From the NCBI RefSeq assembly GCF_028858725.1, contig NC_084772.1, positions 19,879,548-19,943,547 of the forward strand: a DNA stretch of 64,000 bases. Reading direction: 5' to 3'. Within the stretch, counting starts at the first letter, position 1. The number at the start of each line of letters is the position of its first letter. The position numbers were made by a program, and so were the translations under genes. The DNA comes from Colius striatus (taxonomy: Eukaryota; Chordata; Aves; Coliiformes; Coliidae). Under the pieces are notes generated by a model. The model did no database searches, was not told the DNA's origin, and saw nothing but the letters and a program-made list of their open reading frames with translations. Positions 28,035 to 39,903 of this stretch are shown here, piece by piece.

Positions 28035-31000
28035 GTCTTCTCGTTCTTTCACTTAAAATCAAATATGTGATCTGTTTAATATCCAAAATGCTGTCTCCTG
28101 GGAGAGCTCATTTCTGGATGTGCAGGGCTATGAATCAAGTTATGCAGGAGATGCTTCTGTCCCTCTCATTTGGGAATTGGCTGCTCTTCACAACAGGCTT
28201 AGGAGCAGTTAGCAGGGGTTTGGTGTGAAAAGGGATGCTGTCTCCACTATGTGTCTTGCTTGTAAAGGATGTAAAGAGAATTAACTATTAAAGGGAGATG
28301 GGGGGGAAAAAATAGAAGTGGTCACAAAGTCCCTCAGGGTTGTGTCACCTTGAAATCAGACATGGACAGCCAAGCACTTGGAGTGATGAGTCCTGAAAGT
28401 GGCTTCTGCTCACATGTAAGTACTGGATTATCTTTTATATATACTATGGGACCAACTTTAAGAGAACACAAACTGAGCATATTTAAAGACTGGAAGCTCC
28501 ATTTATGAGAAATTAAATTCCTGCATTATTTTAATATGTCAGATTTTCAGTTCCGCCTCATAAGAACCTGCATTTGGAGCAAAGCTGCTCCAGGAACAGA
28601 ACAACTTCATTGTGAGCTCCTTCCACTGTGGGCTCTTCCCTGCTCCTATGAGTTAAAATTGGCTGCAGACCTCAGAGACATAGAACCTTGCTCAGTTGGG
28701 AGAGGTCATTCCTCTCCAGTGGAATGGAAAGGCACATATATATGGCCCACACAAGAAGTGTGCTGTTTGTACTGCATCCTGGGCTATTTTCTACACTTCT
28801 TCACAGTATTTCAGTCTTGTGTTTATAGCCAACCCCAAGAGGTTGGGAAAGCCAGGAGGGGGAAGATTCCAGGGATGAGTTAAATAGTGGCTGGCAGTTT
28901 TGTGTTTGGCAGCTGCTTCTTTGGGTTGTGAAACAGGTGTGAAACCCTTGACATTATTTGCAGCCTGTCAAGTCCTTGATATTAGTGTGACACAGTCTTA
29001 CACTGCGCAGCACCAAAATTCACACGATGTAGAGAGGATTAAAGGACGCTCAGCTCCATCCAAATGGCAGGTACTGGTGTATTGAGATCTACACTCACTT
29101 CTCTGCAACGAAGCACTGTTGTTTTTATTGCACCATTACTTCTTCTCCTCTCTATATAAACAGATGACGTGCATAAGCCATGTGTGGTTAGTCATTCTGC
29201 ATGTTGGCAATAAGATCCTTTTTCTCAGCGTTCATCCCCTACAAGTTACACCAATGGCCTGATCCCAATTAATTCCAAATTGCCACTCATGACTATTCAC
29301 TCAGTTCTGAGTTCATCTGAGTTAGTGTCATTTTTGTGCAGAACATATTCAGTTTACTAATTTTACTCTCTCGAGTGAAATCAAAATCAAGCCCAGCTTT
29401 TAAATACCACAGCTGTACTTGGGCTGTACTTGGTCTCACTCCACTACAGCAAAACAGAAATAAAATCAAATGTCACCATGAGCAAAGCTTCACAGAAAGT
29501 AAATTCCCATTGCACAGAAAAAAAGAACATGAATCTCCAAAAAACGTGCCTGTGATAAAAATAGACATTGTGTAAAGACCAAACTGCAACTCCAATGTAA
29601 AACTTACTCCTTCAGATCATTTTTTTTACCATGGCTTGCTGCTAAAATCTGTCCTTGCAGAAAGGCTCCTGAGGTGGAGGGTGTACATCTATATAAGTAG
29701 GAAAGGAATGAAAGTCCTGTCTGCAGGGTCCAAAAAGATACTTTGGGAGGTGCAACAAGAGGTGAGAGGTGCTAAAATTGGGGGGGGGGGGGGGGGGGGG
29801 GCACAGCTGGAGTACCAAGTTAGGAGAAAGAGAAGCAGAGAAGCCTGAAGACAAGTTAAAACTGCTTTGGGAGGTGAGGATTGAGTGGATTTTCTGTGTG
29901 AGGCTGTCCTCACATTCCATGCATTCAGAAGGAAGCACATGCCCTCGCTGACAGCATCTGCTTGCCAGCACCTGCAGGACACATGCAGACCCCAGCGGAC
30001 AGGGAAGCTGCTCAGCACTGGCCCTTGCCCCACACATCTCACCTGAGCCTGATGGGAACATCCACAGCTCCTTCAGCAGAGAGGTTTTAAAGCAGCAAAA
30101 AGGGGGATTTTTTTTCCCAGGAATAACCCTCCCTGTGACTGGGAGCATCAATAACCACTTTCCAGGAGTAAAAAGCCTTTTGTGGACCAGGCTGGAGGGA
30201 GACCAAGGCTGTAGGATCCTCACCTGTGGGAAGCAGCTGTAGAGCTTGCTGTAGACCCAGATTTGCTCAGAGACAGTCTTAACCTCCTATTTCACACATG
30301 TGCCCATGTCCCAGCACATGCAAGCAGCTGGCAGGGGAGAGATGATTTAAGTTCTCTGCTGGGCAAGAACTAAACTGGATATTCTCCCTACCCCTGCAGC
30401 TTCCTGTGGGTGATGTTACCACATAGACTCTGAGAAGTCCATGAATGTCAGTACCAAGCCTCAAACAGAAACCTCCTGGCAAGGTGGCTGCTTATTTAAC
30501 TAGCTGTAATACCTGTCTCTGACTGCAAGGGATGTAGGATTTCACACAGAGAACCCACTCAGCACTTGCCTAGCCTTGTAAATGGTGGTGGGAACACATT
30601 GGGCTTTGACTGGGCAGTGACACCTTCACTTTTACAAGTGGGAGGTTTCTTTATTCATTGCCATAGCTTTAAAGAGTGGGCTCAGTAGGTGTTCAAACAG
30701 CAATTGTCAGAAATAGGAAGCATAGAAGGGATTTGATTTAAATAGAGTCTACCTTTAAAATCTATATAAAAAGCCCCATCTCCTTCTTATTTCCCTTTTT
30801 TCACAGTGAGAAGCTGTAGCTCTGCCTACCCAGCATCTTTCTTTTAGGAAGTTCAATGTCAGTTCCCATCTTTTGGAGGATTTTCGTACTTTCCCACCTG
30901 AGAGCTCTTTGCTTTGGGTTGCAGTGAGCTTCCCCAGCTCCTGCCCCAAATGTCAAGGCAGTTTGATGTCATTCATCCTCTGCAAAAGCTGAATCACAAC

Positions 31001-31300
31001 TCACCTGAGAAAGCCAGATTTCCAACAATCAGGTGCTACTTTAAAGACAGGCTTTGCTAGTGAGATGGGGTGGGATGAGGGGAGAAAAGAGGAAACAATC
31101 ATTTGCAGACCCATTATCTCAGTCACGAGGAAGAGCTAATTTTTCATGCCCCTGTTTTTAGCCTTTCCCACCTTTCTGCTCCTCCTGGCAGCAGAGTTCA
31201 TCTTGCCATCACCCCTCAGCAGGCCCAGCTCCTTGGCTCTCTGGCTGCTCCAGCCAAGGGATGTTTTACAACACACCAGCCAGAGTCCTGGACAAAATAC
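28035..31300. other. Non-coding DNA 3' of FOXL1
   Basis: No exon is supported. The longest frame (minus strand, about 29,642-30,223) is open partly because a G22 run gives a proline stretch, and its product resembles nothing known. A G22 homopolymer at 29,780-29,801 is listed separately. Confidence 0.5.
29780..29801. repeat. G22 homopolymer
   Basis: Twenty-two consecutive G on the plus strand. It can fold as a G-quadruplex and its length is prone to sequencing error. Confidence 0.9.
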
Positions 31301-31301
31301 T

Positions 31302-31307
31302 TTTATT
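31302..31307 (-). terminator. Putative FOXL1 poly(A) signal
   Basis: TTTATT on the plus strand is AATAAA on the minus strand, about 1.06 kb past the FOXL1 stop codon. A GT-rich stretch follows on the minus strand (plus 31,270-31,284), as expected for a cleavage downstream element. No earlier perfect AATAAA was seen between it and the stop. A weaker ATTAAA lies at about 31,465-31,470. Confidence 0.5.
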
Positions 31308-32369
31308 GGATATGAGTTTGGTTTCATAATGAAAATTGAGAATATAGAATCTTTTCCAAAAGGGCATTGATCCACTAATATACAAAAAGCCTCTATGGCA
31401 AAAAAAAAAAAAACAGATTAAGAAATATTCCTGATGGCTTAGAGTATGTCTGAGTTCTTTCTTCTTTAATTAGATTAAGAAACATAACTGATGTCTCTTC
31501 TTTTTCCAGGTTGTTGTCTGAGTTGTTAACACAGCTACTTCAAAAATGCCAAGACCAGCTCCACAATCCTGTTTCAGTCTCTTTGTTTTTCGGTCAGAAG
31601 CAACTGGTCACAGCAAAACATGGAAACTGGCTGCATCTTCATCTTCATCACCTGTTTGCTTGTACATCCCCCTCTTTCTGATCACGTCAGTGAGACAGGA
31701 ATGCTATGATAATACTTAAGAAGCATGAGTGCTAGGCAGGAAACCAGCTTGTGTTATATATGGTGCTGAGTCAAAGCAAGCAGGACTGTGCAGAATGAGC
31801 CTGGATTGCTTGATCTGCCCTTATTTCAGCTCCAGTTACTGTCTTTTACCCTGGGCTGGTAAGGCAATAGCAGGAATTACCATGTGCAAGCACCCGTAGG
31901 TATTAATAGCAAGACAAAACTCAGCCTCCTCCCCTAGAGGTGGAAGGGGTGGAGTTGGTTTCAAAAGGGGAAAAGGCAAAAAAGAAGAAAACCGGAGACC
32001 CGACGGGCTTGGCAGAAAGCAGGTCTGCAAAACCTGAGGGATGCAAAGACTAAAGGTGCAGAGCAAATCATTGGAGGTCTGGAGGCCGGCGTGGGCGCCC
32101 CCCTTCCCCCCTCTGCCAGCCTCAGGACCTTCAGCACCCACGGGATAAGAAAACCATGTTACCTTTAAAAGTCGATCTGGCGGGGGAGGCAATGGCTAAA
32201 GAGAGCTCCGCAGCAAAACCATGCCTTGAAAATGCCCTGAAATCCTGAGTTACCTTTAACATCACTTTGGGGTTCTTTTGGTCTCACCCGCTTGGTGAGG
32301 TCTGAGTCCGGTCTCTCCCTCCCAGCGCGCTCCCGGGGGGCGGGGGCTGGGGCTATAATTATGGGGCAA
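31308..32369 (-). other. Probable FOXL1 3' UTR
   Basis: Sequence between the FOXL1 stop and the putative poly(A) signal. It contains an A-run (about 31,400-31,412) and an imperfect 22-bp direct repeat (agattaagaaa...ctgatg) near 31,413 and 31,472. The assignment rests only on the position of the poly(A) signal; no transcript evidence is available. Confidence 0.4.
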
Positions 32370-33340
32370 CTACTGGAAATTAAACACCGCCTCAGAGAAG
32401 TGGAGAGGAAAACAGGAGAGGAAGGGGATGCCGATGTGGTAGAGCCTCCCGTGCACCTGGGAGTCGAGCATGAGGGAGGCGTTGAGGGCCGTTCCGAAGC
32501 CGCCGCTGGCGACCAGGGAGCCGCCGAGGCAACCGACGGGACTTTCCCGGGCCGCCTTAGGGGCTGCCCCGGGGGGCGGCTGTCTCAGCCCTTGGGCGAG
32601 GATGCTGTCGATGCTGAAGCTGCGGCCCCTCGGGCCGCTCTTGTGCGGCGGGGCGGCGGCGGCGGGGGGCGGCCGGGGCGCGGCAGAGGTCGAGGCACGG
32701 ACGCAGCGGGACGGACCTCCGGGGGCAGCCGCTTCTCCCCCGGCCGGCCTGCAGACCCCGTCGTCGCCTGAGTCCGCTACCCAGCTCCCCTTGGCCCTCT
32801 TGGGCTCGTCGGGGCAAGCGACCGGCCCCGGCTGCTCCCCGTCTGTCGGGGCGGCGCTGCCCTTCGCCTCCGATGGCCCCGGGGCTTTGGGCTTCCTCTT
32901 TCTCCGGCGGTAGTTGCCGTTCTCGAACATGTCCAGGCAGCGGGGATCCAGGGTCCAGTAGCTGCCCTTGCCAGGTCGTCCCTTCTCCCGCGGCACCTTG
33001 ACGAAACAGTCGTTGAGGGAGAGGTTGTGTCGAATGCTGTTCTGCCAGCCCTGCTTGTTGTCGTGATAGAAAGGGAAGCGGTCCATGATGAACTGGTAGA
33101 TGCCGCTGAGGGTCACCTTCTGCTCCGGAGCTTCTTTGATGGCCATGGCGATGAGAGCGATGTAGCTGTAGGGGGGCTTCTGCGGGGGGTCCTGCCTGGA
33201 GATGGCAGCGCTGGGGGCGAAGCTCAGGGCAGCCGGGAGGTACACCATGGAGGGGCTGCCCATGGCGGAGAGGTGGCTGCTGTAGAGGTGGCTCATCGCC
33301 GACGACCTCCTAGCTCCGGGTCTTCACCCTAGAAGCCCAG
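32290..33340. promoter_or_regulatory. CpG island over FOXL1
   Basis: Dense CpG and high GC across the whole FOXL1 coding exon, ending just 5' of the start codon. This is typical of developmental transcription-factor genes, which are often Polycomb targets. Boundaries were judged by eye. Confidence 0.65.
32370..33296 (-). CDS. FOXL1: FOXL1 forkhead box protein L1, single exon
   Basis: Sequence-specific nuclear transcription factor, known in mammals from gut and other mesenchyme, where it acts downstream of Hedgehog signalling. The 308-residue frame starts MSHLYSSHL, matching the family's MSHL start, and ends in FQ as the mammalian protein does. The forkhead (winged-helix) domain spans about residues 39-134, with [13 protein letters not shown], helix-3 signature [19 protein letters not shown], wing residues [10 protein letters not shown], and a basic RRRKRKPK tail that probably directs nuclear import. 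An eh1-like Groucho/TLE-binding motif FSIDSIL lies at residues 227-233. The C-terminal block NASLML...GIPFLS is also FOXL1-typical. The middle is low-complexity, rich in Pro, Ala and Gly. It is shorter than human FOXL1 (about 345). One intact exon, as usual for the gene. The start is the first ATG and fits the family. Confidence 0.96.
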   Translation of the reverse strand: MSHLYSSHLSAMGSPSMVYLPAALSFAPSAAISRQDPPQKPPYSYIALIAMAIKEAPEQKVTLSGIYQFIMDRFPFYHDNKQGWQNSIRHNLSLNDCFVKVPREKGRPGKGSYWTLDPRCLDMFENGNYRRRKRKPKAPGPSEAKGSAAPTDGEQPGPVACPDEPKRAKGSWVADSGDDGVCRPAGGEAAAPGGPSRCVRASTSAAPRPPPAAAAPPHKSGPRGRSFSIDSILAQGLRQPPPGAAPKAARESPVGCLGGSLVASGGFGTALNASLMLDSQVHGRLYHIGIPFLSCFPLHFSEAVFNFQ

Positions 33341-33559
33341 GGAAGGAACGGGGAAGGGCAGGAACCCGGGACGAGTCCACCGGGTTGCTATTTGTGCGAG
33401 CTCAGCTCCCAAGCCCTGCCTGAAGGAGCTCGTTCTGCCTCTGTCCCTGCTTCATAGCTCTTAAAAAAAAAGGGGGGGGAAGGAAAAAAAAGTTAAATAA
33501 TTGTTGTAAGTTTGCTATTATATGTTGACTTAGCACTGGAAAATAAATTGTCTCTGATA

Positions 33560-33800
33560 AACAGTCGTTTGTGTTCTCAGCCCACCCACATTAATTAAAA
33601 TTTCATTGCTACAAAACTCCAAGCTCTCTCCACGTGTCTTGCTGGTACCAGCCAATGGTCTCCGGGTTATTCCTTCATTTGTTTATAGAATTAGTCTGTT
33701 GATAAGTCTGCCCACCCAAGACGAATCAAGCTGTGTTTATTTGGAAAAATTTCCGGGCACCCAATATATAAACGCACTGATCTGATGTTTGAAATATCAC
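33560..33800 (-). promoter_or_regulatory. FOXL1 5' flank, candidate promoter-proximal element
   Basis: After a poly(A)/G low-complexity stretch (33,463-33,495) the sequence becomes complex and conserved-looking. It has CACGTG-type (ccacgtgtc near 33,631), CCAAT (near 33,652), TGTTTAT (near 33,679 and 33,735) and TATATA (near 33,764) motifs, about 300-480 bp upstream of the FOXL1 ATG. Which motif is used, and where transcription starts, cannot be told from sequence. Confidence 0.3.
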
Positions 33801-33939
33801 GTCCACCCTTTGACGCTGTAAGCACACACAGCAGAGCAGGATGTACACTGCTGGAGCTCGGGGAGGAGCGGGCAAGGGTCCCCGCAGCAAAACCGGGGCA
33901 TTAAACCACCCAAAAAGGGTTTAAAGAAAAAATAAGGAA

Positions 33940-36150
33940 CGGAAGAAAACGGGATGGAGGAGAGAAGGCAGCGCTGCGACGGGACGGACGGAGAAAGGGC
34001 TGTCTGGAGTCCCGAGGAAGAGGGGGGGCTCAGGTGTGACTGGGGTCCCCGGACGGAGCCTGCACCTCCCGTACGAAGACCCGGCTCTGAGCAGCGGCCG
34101 AGAGCAGCCCCGGTGTCCCCCCCCATCACCGGCCCATCCCACATCGCGTCGGGCCACCCGGGAGCAGGCGGAGGGGAGCCCCGGGCTCGGCCCCGGGCAG
34201 GCAGGGCTGCGCCGGGGGGGAACGCCGGGGGCTGCAGCGAGCTTCATAAAAGGGGAATTTGGCAGGCACGGGGAGGAGGGTCAGTATTTGTGAATGCGGG
34301 CCTGTTGCTTTATATTATGTACTTTCCTGTTTATAACAAGGAGGGGGATTATAACAACTTTACAAGTGCACACAGCTGGCCGGTGCTTACATTAGGAATT
34401 TGTGATGCTTTTTTTCTGTATAAACGTCCAGGTTCGGGGCTGCGTTTTCTGTTGTTAGGGGTTTTTTTTTTCCTTAAGTTTACTGATGTAGCAGCTTTAA
34501 TCCGAGTCCCCGAGGGATTCCGATGCGGTTGGAGGTGTCAGCTCTTTCCCCAGCCCCCTCAGCTCAGACCTGCGTTAGACCCCGGGGACACCCCTGTTCG
34601 ATGGAGCATCAGTTCTCCGGGTGAGGGAAGAGGAGGCCTGAGGGGGATCCCTTCCTCCTTCACAGACAAATATCCTATCAGTGCCGCTCCCACGACCGTG
34701 GTGGGACTTTTATTTGGCAGGACAAGAGCTAAAAGACGAGCTCTGGGTGTCCTCCAGCGTCTCATGGCCCTGCTGATGCCCTTACCCCCAGACCTCCCTG
34801 CAAGCTCTCCTTCACCCGTGGGGGTTTCTCACCCTCCTTTACTTTCGTCCTAACGTTTCTCCAGCAAACCATAGGGAGAAGAAGGTTCACTCCCAGGGGA
34901 AAAAACAGCTCGATGAGTCTTAAGGGCTGCAAGTCGCCATGCGAGCCTGGGAAACAGCCGGGGTGCAGAGGGAGGTGGCTTCTTGGGCGGGGATTGGAGG
35001 GTTCTCACCGCTCACTGGCTGGCCCCACGCGTGGGAGGGAAACCCACCCCTCTAACACCGCCCTTGCAGATAACGCTGCATCCTTCCTCCGCCGTGCACA
35101 TGCTCGCCGGCCCCCGGGAGCTGCAGGACACAACCGGCGTGTCATTAATGCAGTAAACTTCAACGTAAATTTTAAAAGGGGGAGGCAGAAGGTAGGGGGG
35201 AGAAGGGGCTCCCCTTTGTCTCGATAGTGAAGACCAGCACTCCCTGGAAGCTTCCCCTCCCCCAGGTATCATCCCTGCAGAGCCCGGCTGCACTAACCCT
35301 CTCGTTGCATCCTCACATCAGCCTTCGAGGCCGAGGATTCCCCTCCAGTCCCCCAACTCCTCCTCTCCCCAGCTCGGGGAATCCCCTGCTCCTTGGGCCA
35401 CTCCAAGCACATATTATTAAAACAATAAATACTCGCGTGTATGGCAGGAGACGGGCACACGGGCTCCCGCTCGCTCCCTGACCTCCCTCCCCCACTATAT
35501 TTCTTCCTTCCTCCTCGTCTTCCCCTCTCGGCGGTAGGAAAGCCTTGGAGGCGGGGATGTGGCTTTTTCCTCTGCTCCTTCTTCCCATCTCGTCTCTTGC
35601 CCACCGTCTCTCTCTTGCCGGCGGCATCGCTGGAGCTCGCTGTGTTACCCGTCCGGGAGCAGCCCTCCGAGAGACTTCGACGGCTGCGGGGAGGCGGGGA
35701 AGCCAGCGGACCGGAGGGGAGGGGGGTGGTTGTTGTTGTTGTTATCGTCGCTCTGCCCCTGAAGAGAAAGAAAAAAAACCACCACGGAGCAGGCGATGGA
35801 CGCGCTCTTGGACGTGTTTCCCCTCCTCTCCAGCTGGCGAGTCCCTTTCAAAGCAGCAGCGAGGAGCGCTCCCGTCCGGGACCCAGAGGGGAGCGGGGGT
35901 GTAAATCAGTGCTCCCCACTCCCCACTGTATCCCGGGCAGGAGGGGAACAGTGTGTAAATCCCTTCAGCTCACCCTGGGCTCTCTTGGACACGACTTCCC
36001 GGAGGGGGCTGCCCGTCCCTCACCTTCCCGCTGTGCTCAGCGCTGTACACTTGCGAGGTCTCTCAATACTGACCCTGACGTTTTCTCCCAGGCCTTCAGC
36101 GCCTGGTCGGGATTTTGTGCAAAGTCCTCTCCAAAGTGACAGAAGAGCTA
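33940..36150. other. CpG-rich intergenic DNA between FOXL1 and FOXC2
   Basis: GC- and CpG-rich DNA holding long open frames in several registers (for example plus 33,954-34,853 and 35,441-36,139). None resembles a known protein; long open frames are expected in GC-rich DNA. An AT-rich, complex block at about 34,280-34,440 and a homeodomain-like site (CATTAATGC near 35,143) look regulatory. An unannotated non-coding RNA promoter is possible but unproven. Confidence 0.45.
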
Positions 36151-36418
36151 GCGGCCTTCTGCAAAAAAACCCAAACCCTCCTGGCCAGCGCCTTCCCACA
36201 CCGTGTTACCGAGCTTTAGGGGAGGCGAAGTGGCTTGGAGGGGACCAGACAGCACTGTGCCTGGGCTGTGCAGAGGTCTGAGGGGCTTGCTAAAGGCACT
36301 GTGTTGTACTCGGGTCCTGCAGTACCCAGGAAAGGCTCCCTTGGCTTCAGACACCCCGCGCAGGAACCGTCAGAAATCCGTCGGCTCTTCCCCTCCCAAA
36401 ACCCTGAGCTGCCTGGGC

Positions 36419-36513
36419 TTTCGGACAGGTTTGCAATCCCCCAGGTTAATGACAACGCAGGCTTTCCAGAATTTCGGATAGGTTTGCAAACCCCCAGGTT
36501 AATGGCAACGCAG
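36419..36513. repeat. Two-copy 42-bp direct repeat, 53-bp period
   Basis: Unit 1 (36,419-36,460) and unit 2 (36,472-36,513) differ at only about three positions. Each contains ggtttgcaa, a C5 run, and AGGTTAATG, an HNF1/homeodomain-like half site, followed by caacgcag. The copies are separated by 11 bp. A local duplication of a binding-site cluster is one reading. Confidence 0.9.
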
Positions 36514-37804
36514 TAAGGAGGAAAAAAAGAGAAATCCATTCACCATCCTCATCCTCTGCCCGGAACCGCGCTGGGCCCCGGCCCGGGGCAACCGGTCGCG
36601 CAGCAGCTTCAGGCAGCCGCCCCTAGGGCCAAGCTTGGCCCTCCTGATCTGCTCCGGGGAGGGGTTATGGGTTATGGTGGTCCTTTAACTGAGAGAGCCG
36701 GCGGGGCTCGATCCGGCCGCGGCTGTCTGCGGCAGCTGCCCTGGGCCTTGCTCCTGCCTTCCTTCTTCCCCTTCTGAAGTCACCTGTCGCGACAGAGTCC
36801 TATCTTGTTATCGATCTCCTTAACTCAGCTTTTAAATGCAGCCCTGAAAAGGTCCTGGCACCTTCGCTTTGCTCTCACCCCGCCTGGGAAATCAGCCCAC
36901 CGTAAAAACGTTCCACTCGGAATGGTGGGGGTGACGAGGCCTCGACGGGGAGGGACAGATGGGGTCTGACCCCTAGTCCAGGACAGCTCAGGGCACAGCA
37001 AAGGGACGGTGATCTCAGCCCCTGTCCCCGGGATTGGGAGGAGGATGCTCACCCTGTCCCGGAGGTGGCGGTGGGAAGGCCCGATCCTGCAAACTCCAGG
37101 GTCCGCGCTGCTCTTAGCAATTAACAGAAGAAGTTTCTCTTCTTTTTCTGCCAAGCTCCTGAAATCCTAAAGTTTTGACATCTCTGAAACCAGAGTGCAG
37201 GACGGCAGGGAGTGGGAGAGGGGCTGGGAGCAGCTCAGACCCCCCGGGTTTCCCGACCAGGATAGACCAAGGATGAAACTACCAACAAGGGACTGTTGGT
37301 AGGAGAAAGGACCCCTAAATCCATCTCCAGCTGCCCCCTAGGAACTGTCCATCAGCAGCGGGGGAAAGTTTACAGGCACCTAGAGGGTACCCCGACACCC
37401 ATCACCTCACCTCTCGGTACCCCTGCCCGCCACCGAGGGGAAGGGTGCCCATGTGCCCACCGCCTGTACCCAGCGTGGGAAGATGTGAGAGCATCAGTGG
37501 CTCCGAGATTTCTCGACGGGTGTGAGAAAATCCCACAGCAGCCACCTTGCTGCAGCCACCCCGGGAGAGCGGGCAGGTACTCACCCGACGCTCTCCTGCT
37601 GCCGGGTAGGGAGAAAATCCTCCGGGAAAGGAGACTGAACTGGGGCAAGAATTCTTCCCCGCTTTGGTGTGGATTTTACCCTTTTAATTTTCTTTTAACC
37701 TCTTATTCTATATATGTTTTTCTTTTCCTCATTTACCCCGTTACATTTTTTACCCTTTACCCTATTTTTTTTCCCTTTAAAACAGCAGTTTGGATTTTGT
37801 TGTA

Positions 37805-37823
37805 TTTAAATAAATAAATAAAT
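37805..37823. repeat. AAAT microsatellite
   Basis: Four to five AAAT units in otherwise AT-rich DNA. Confidence 0.85.
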
Positions 37824-38973
37824 ATCCACCCTCTGAGAGCCAGGAAAAATGGCAAGAGTTTTACAAGAATGTTCCTTAAAACACAGATCAAGGGAGGTCC
37901 CGACATTTTTTTCTCATTTAAGTCGAGAGTTTCAGAGCTTTTTGCCAGCTTTCTAACGCATGTGAAAATTCCCCTATCAAAAGCAGTTTCTATTATCGAT
38001 TTTAACAGCCCTAACACGGCTACAAGCGTTCACTAACCCAGACGGCACTACGGAGGGTATTGGAACGTTGTGGGAGGGGAAACGGGGGCACTGCTGGGAA
38101 ATGTCCCTGGAAAAAGTTGGAAGGAGCCGGTCTGCGGCGAGCTGGGCTGAAGGAAACACCGAGAACCCCCTCGAAAGTCCGTCTCGGGCTTCACCGACAT
38201 CCCCACGCTGATTTAGCGCTTGAGGAAAGCTGCTTTGACAGGTTAGGGTTGATCTGGGGAGAAGGCACATCTGCCAGTCCCCGGCGTTGCGAATAGGAGC
38301 TTAAATCGATAAAGAGAAGGTTAAAAACCTTCCTACGGGAGAAGATTTGGAAGCTTCAAATGATTCTGAAGTCACCTTTGCTGTTGGGTTTTAGATGCCA
38401 GTTTAAGCGATCGCTCTTGTCACCCGCAGCCACTTCGAGCCTTTCGGGTTGCCGTTTTTGGGTTTTTTTAAGGATAAAAATTTAAAGTTGGTGGGGACTG
38501 AATTTGGGCTGTTTTCTGCCATAGGAAGAGGCGGCTCCGGGGCCGCGAAGCACAGCGCAAGGCCCGCGGTGACAGAGCAGAAACTCCCTCCTTCGGCTCC
38601 GGTTTAGCCCCTTCTCCACAGGGGAGGCCCGGGAGATTTCCCTAAATTCCGAGCTGGCCGAGGGTTTGAGATTGCGGGATGGAGCCGGTACTCGGAACCG
38701 GCCGCCCCTGTTGTGCCCGCTTCGTTTTCCCCCGATAGTTGCACCATTTCCAACTCTCCCCGTGAAATAAACCTTTTAACAAAAAACTAAACCTGTTCTC
38801 AAAGAAATATTCATCAGAAGAAACCTTCAGGTTTCAGGAAAACGTCTTTGTTTTTAAACGATTAGTTTTCCACGTTAAGGAAAGGGAAAATAAACCCCAA
38901 CACAAACTGCAAAACCCCCGTTATAACACACAAGACAAGGGCCAGACTTGGAGCAGAAAAAAAACAGCATGGA

Positions 38974-38979
38974 TTTATT
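38974..38979 (-). terminator. Putative FOXC2 poly(A) signal
   Basis: TTTATT on the plus strand gives AATAAA on the minus strand, about 925 nt past the FOXC2 stop. A GT-rich element (minus-strand cttgtcttgtgtgtt, plus 38,929-38,947 region) lies just downstream, as expected for cleavage. Other AATAAA matches at 39,763 and 39,808 are only 90-140 nt past the stop and lack such a clear GT-rich follower. Confidence 0.55.
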
Positions 38980-39903
38980 TTAAGGTAAGTACAACAACTA
39001 GGACCACATAAGACAAACGAACTTTGAAGCAGGTTAAAGCAAATAGTCCTTAGGAATGGGCGAGGTGAAATCTATTATACAAAAAAAACCAAACATCACA
39101 CGTCGTAAATAATAAAAAAGTATCAGATACTTTGTCTTGGGTTTCTTTTTTCTTTCAAGAAAAAAAACCAACAACCCACCAGCAAGAAAAATAAATTATT
39201 TCCTCGTCTTGCGAAAAGAACAGCTCTAAACCGAAAGAAACTCTATTGCATAATTGTACACAGAAGAGGAAGAAATCACTTGTCACGAATTTGGAAGTTA
39301 GGAATCGTTGGGCGAGACAAAAAAAAAAATAATAATCCAGTGAACTCAACTTTAAATATTATATTAATGGCTCTGAAAAAAAAAATCAGCCTGATTAGAA
39401 ATCCACACATTTTTTACAGCACAACAGAGAACTTCAAAAATACCCAGGACATATATTTATATATATATATTTATATACTTTTTTTTTCCTTTTAAAACGT
39501 CTAAATGGTCGGTGTGATATTGGTCCATAACTTATTTTTCCGAGACTCCCCTATACTTTAGCATATAAAATTTGCCACTTTTAGATAAAACATATATATA
39601 TATAATTTTTCTTTTTTTAACCTTTTTTTCCTTTTCTTTCCTTTTTTTTTTTTAGGAGAGATCCCCTTTTCAAGTTACTCGCCTGGAATTTAAGGAGGTC
39701 TGAAACGGGGCTGGGGATTTACAAACTATGGCTCTCAGGGAAGCTGTCAGATTTTTCTTTGGTTTATTTTTTTGCCCCCTCCCTGCGTCTGAAGCCTTTG
39801 GTGTGGTTTTATTTCTCCTGATCTTTTTTTAGTAATAATAATTATTATTAATTCTTTTTTTCTGGCAATTTTTTGTGTGGTTGGCAGAGGGAGCGGGGGC
39901 TCC
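38980..39903 (-). other. Probable FOXC2 3' UTR
   Basis: A strikingly AT-rich stretch next to a very GC-rich coding exon, with an alternating TA tract at about 39,451-39,478, another at about 39,591-39,605, and several ATTTA-like pentamers on the minus strand. AU-rich 3' UTRs are common for developmental regulators and can shorten mRNA half-life. Assignment by position only. Confidence 0.5.

Larger units (their letters stand above)
36151..38940. other. FOXL1-FOXC2 intergenic DNA
   Basis: No gene seen. It contains a 42-bp duplicated unit (36,419-36,513, listed separately), a CTCF-like core near 37,330 (GCTGCCCCCTAGGAA), and an AAAT microsatellite at about 37,805-37,823. No CR1 copy was recognised anywhere in this interval. 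Confidence 0.5.

Noticed and set aside
29642-30223. 193-codon minus-strand frame
   Set aside because: Contains a proline run produced by the G22 homopolymer; the rest has no known similarity and sits in gene-poor DNA.
32292-32913. 159- and 147-codon plus-strand frames within FOXL1
   Set aside because: Antisense shadows of the FOXL1 coding exon.
33954-34853. 299-codon plus-strand frame upstream of FOXL1
   Set aside because: GC-rich DNA with few stops; composition and lack of any recognisable motif argue against a gene. Kept only as CpG-rich intergenic DNA.
35441-36281. 232- and 161-codon plus-strand frames between FOXL1 and FOXC2
   Set aside because: Overlapping frames in a CpG-rich segment, low-complexity, no resemblance to known proteins and no splice or poly(A) context.
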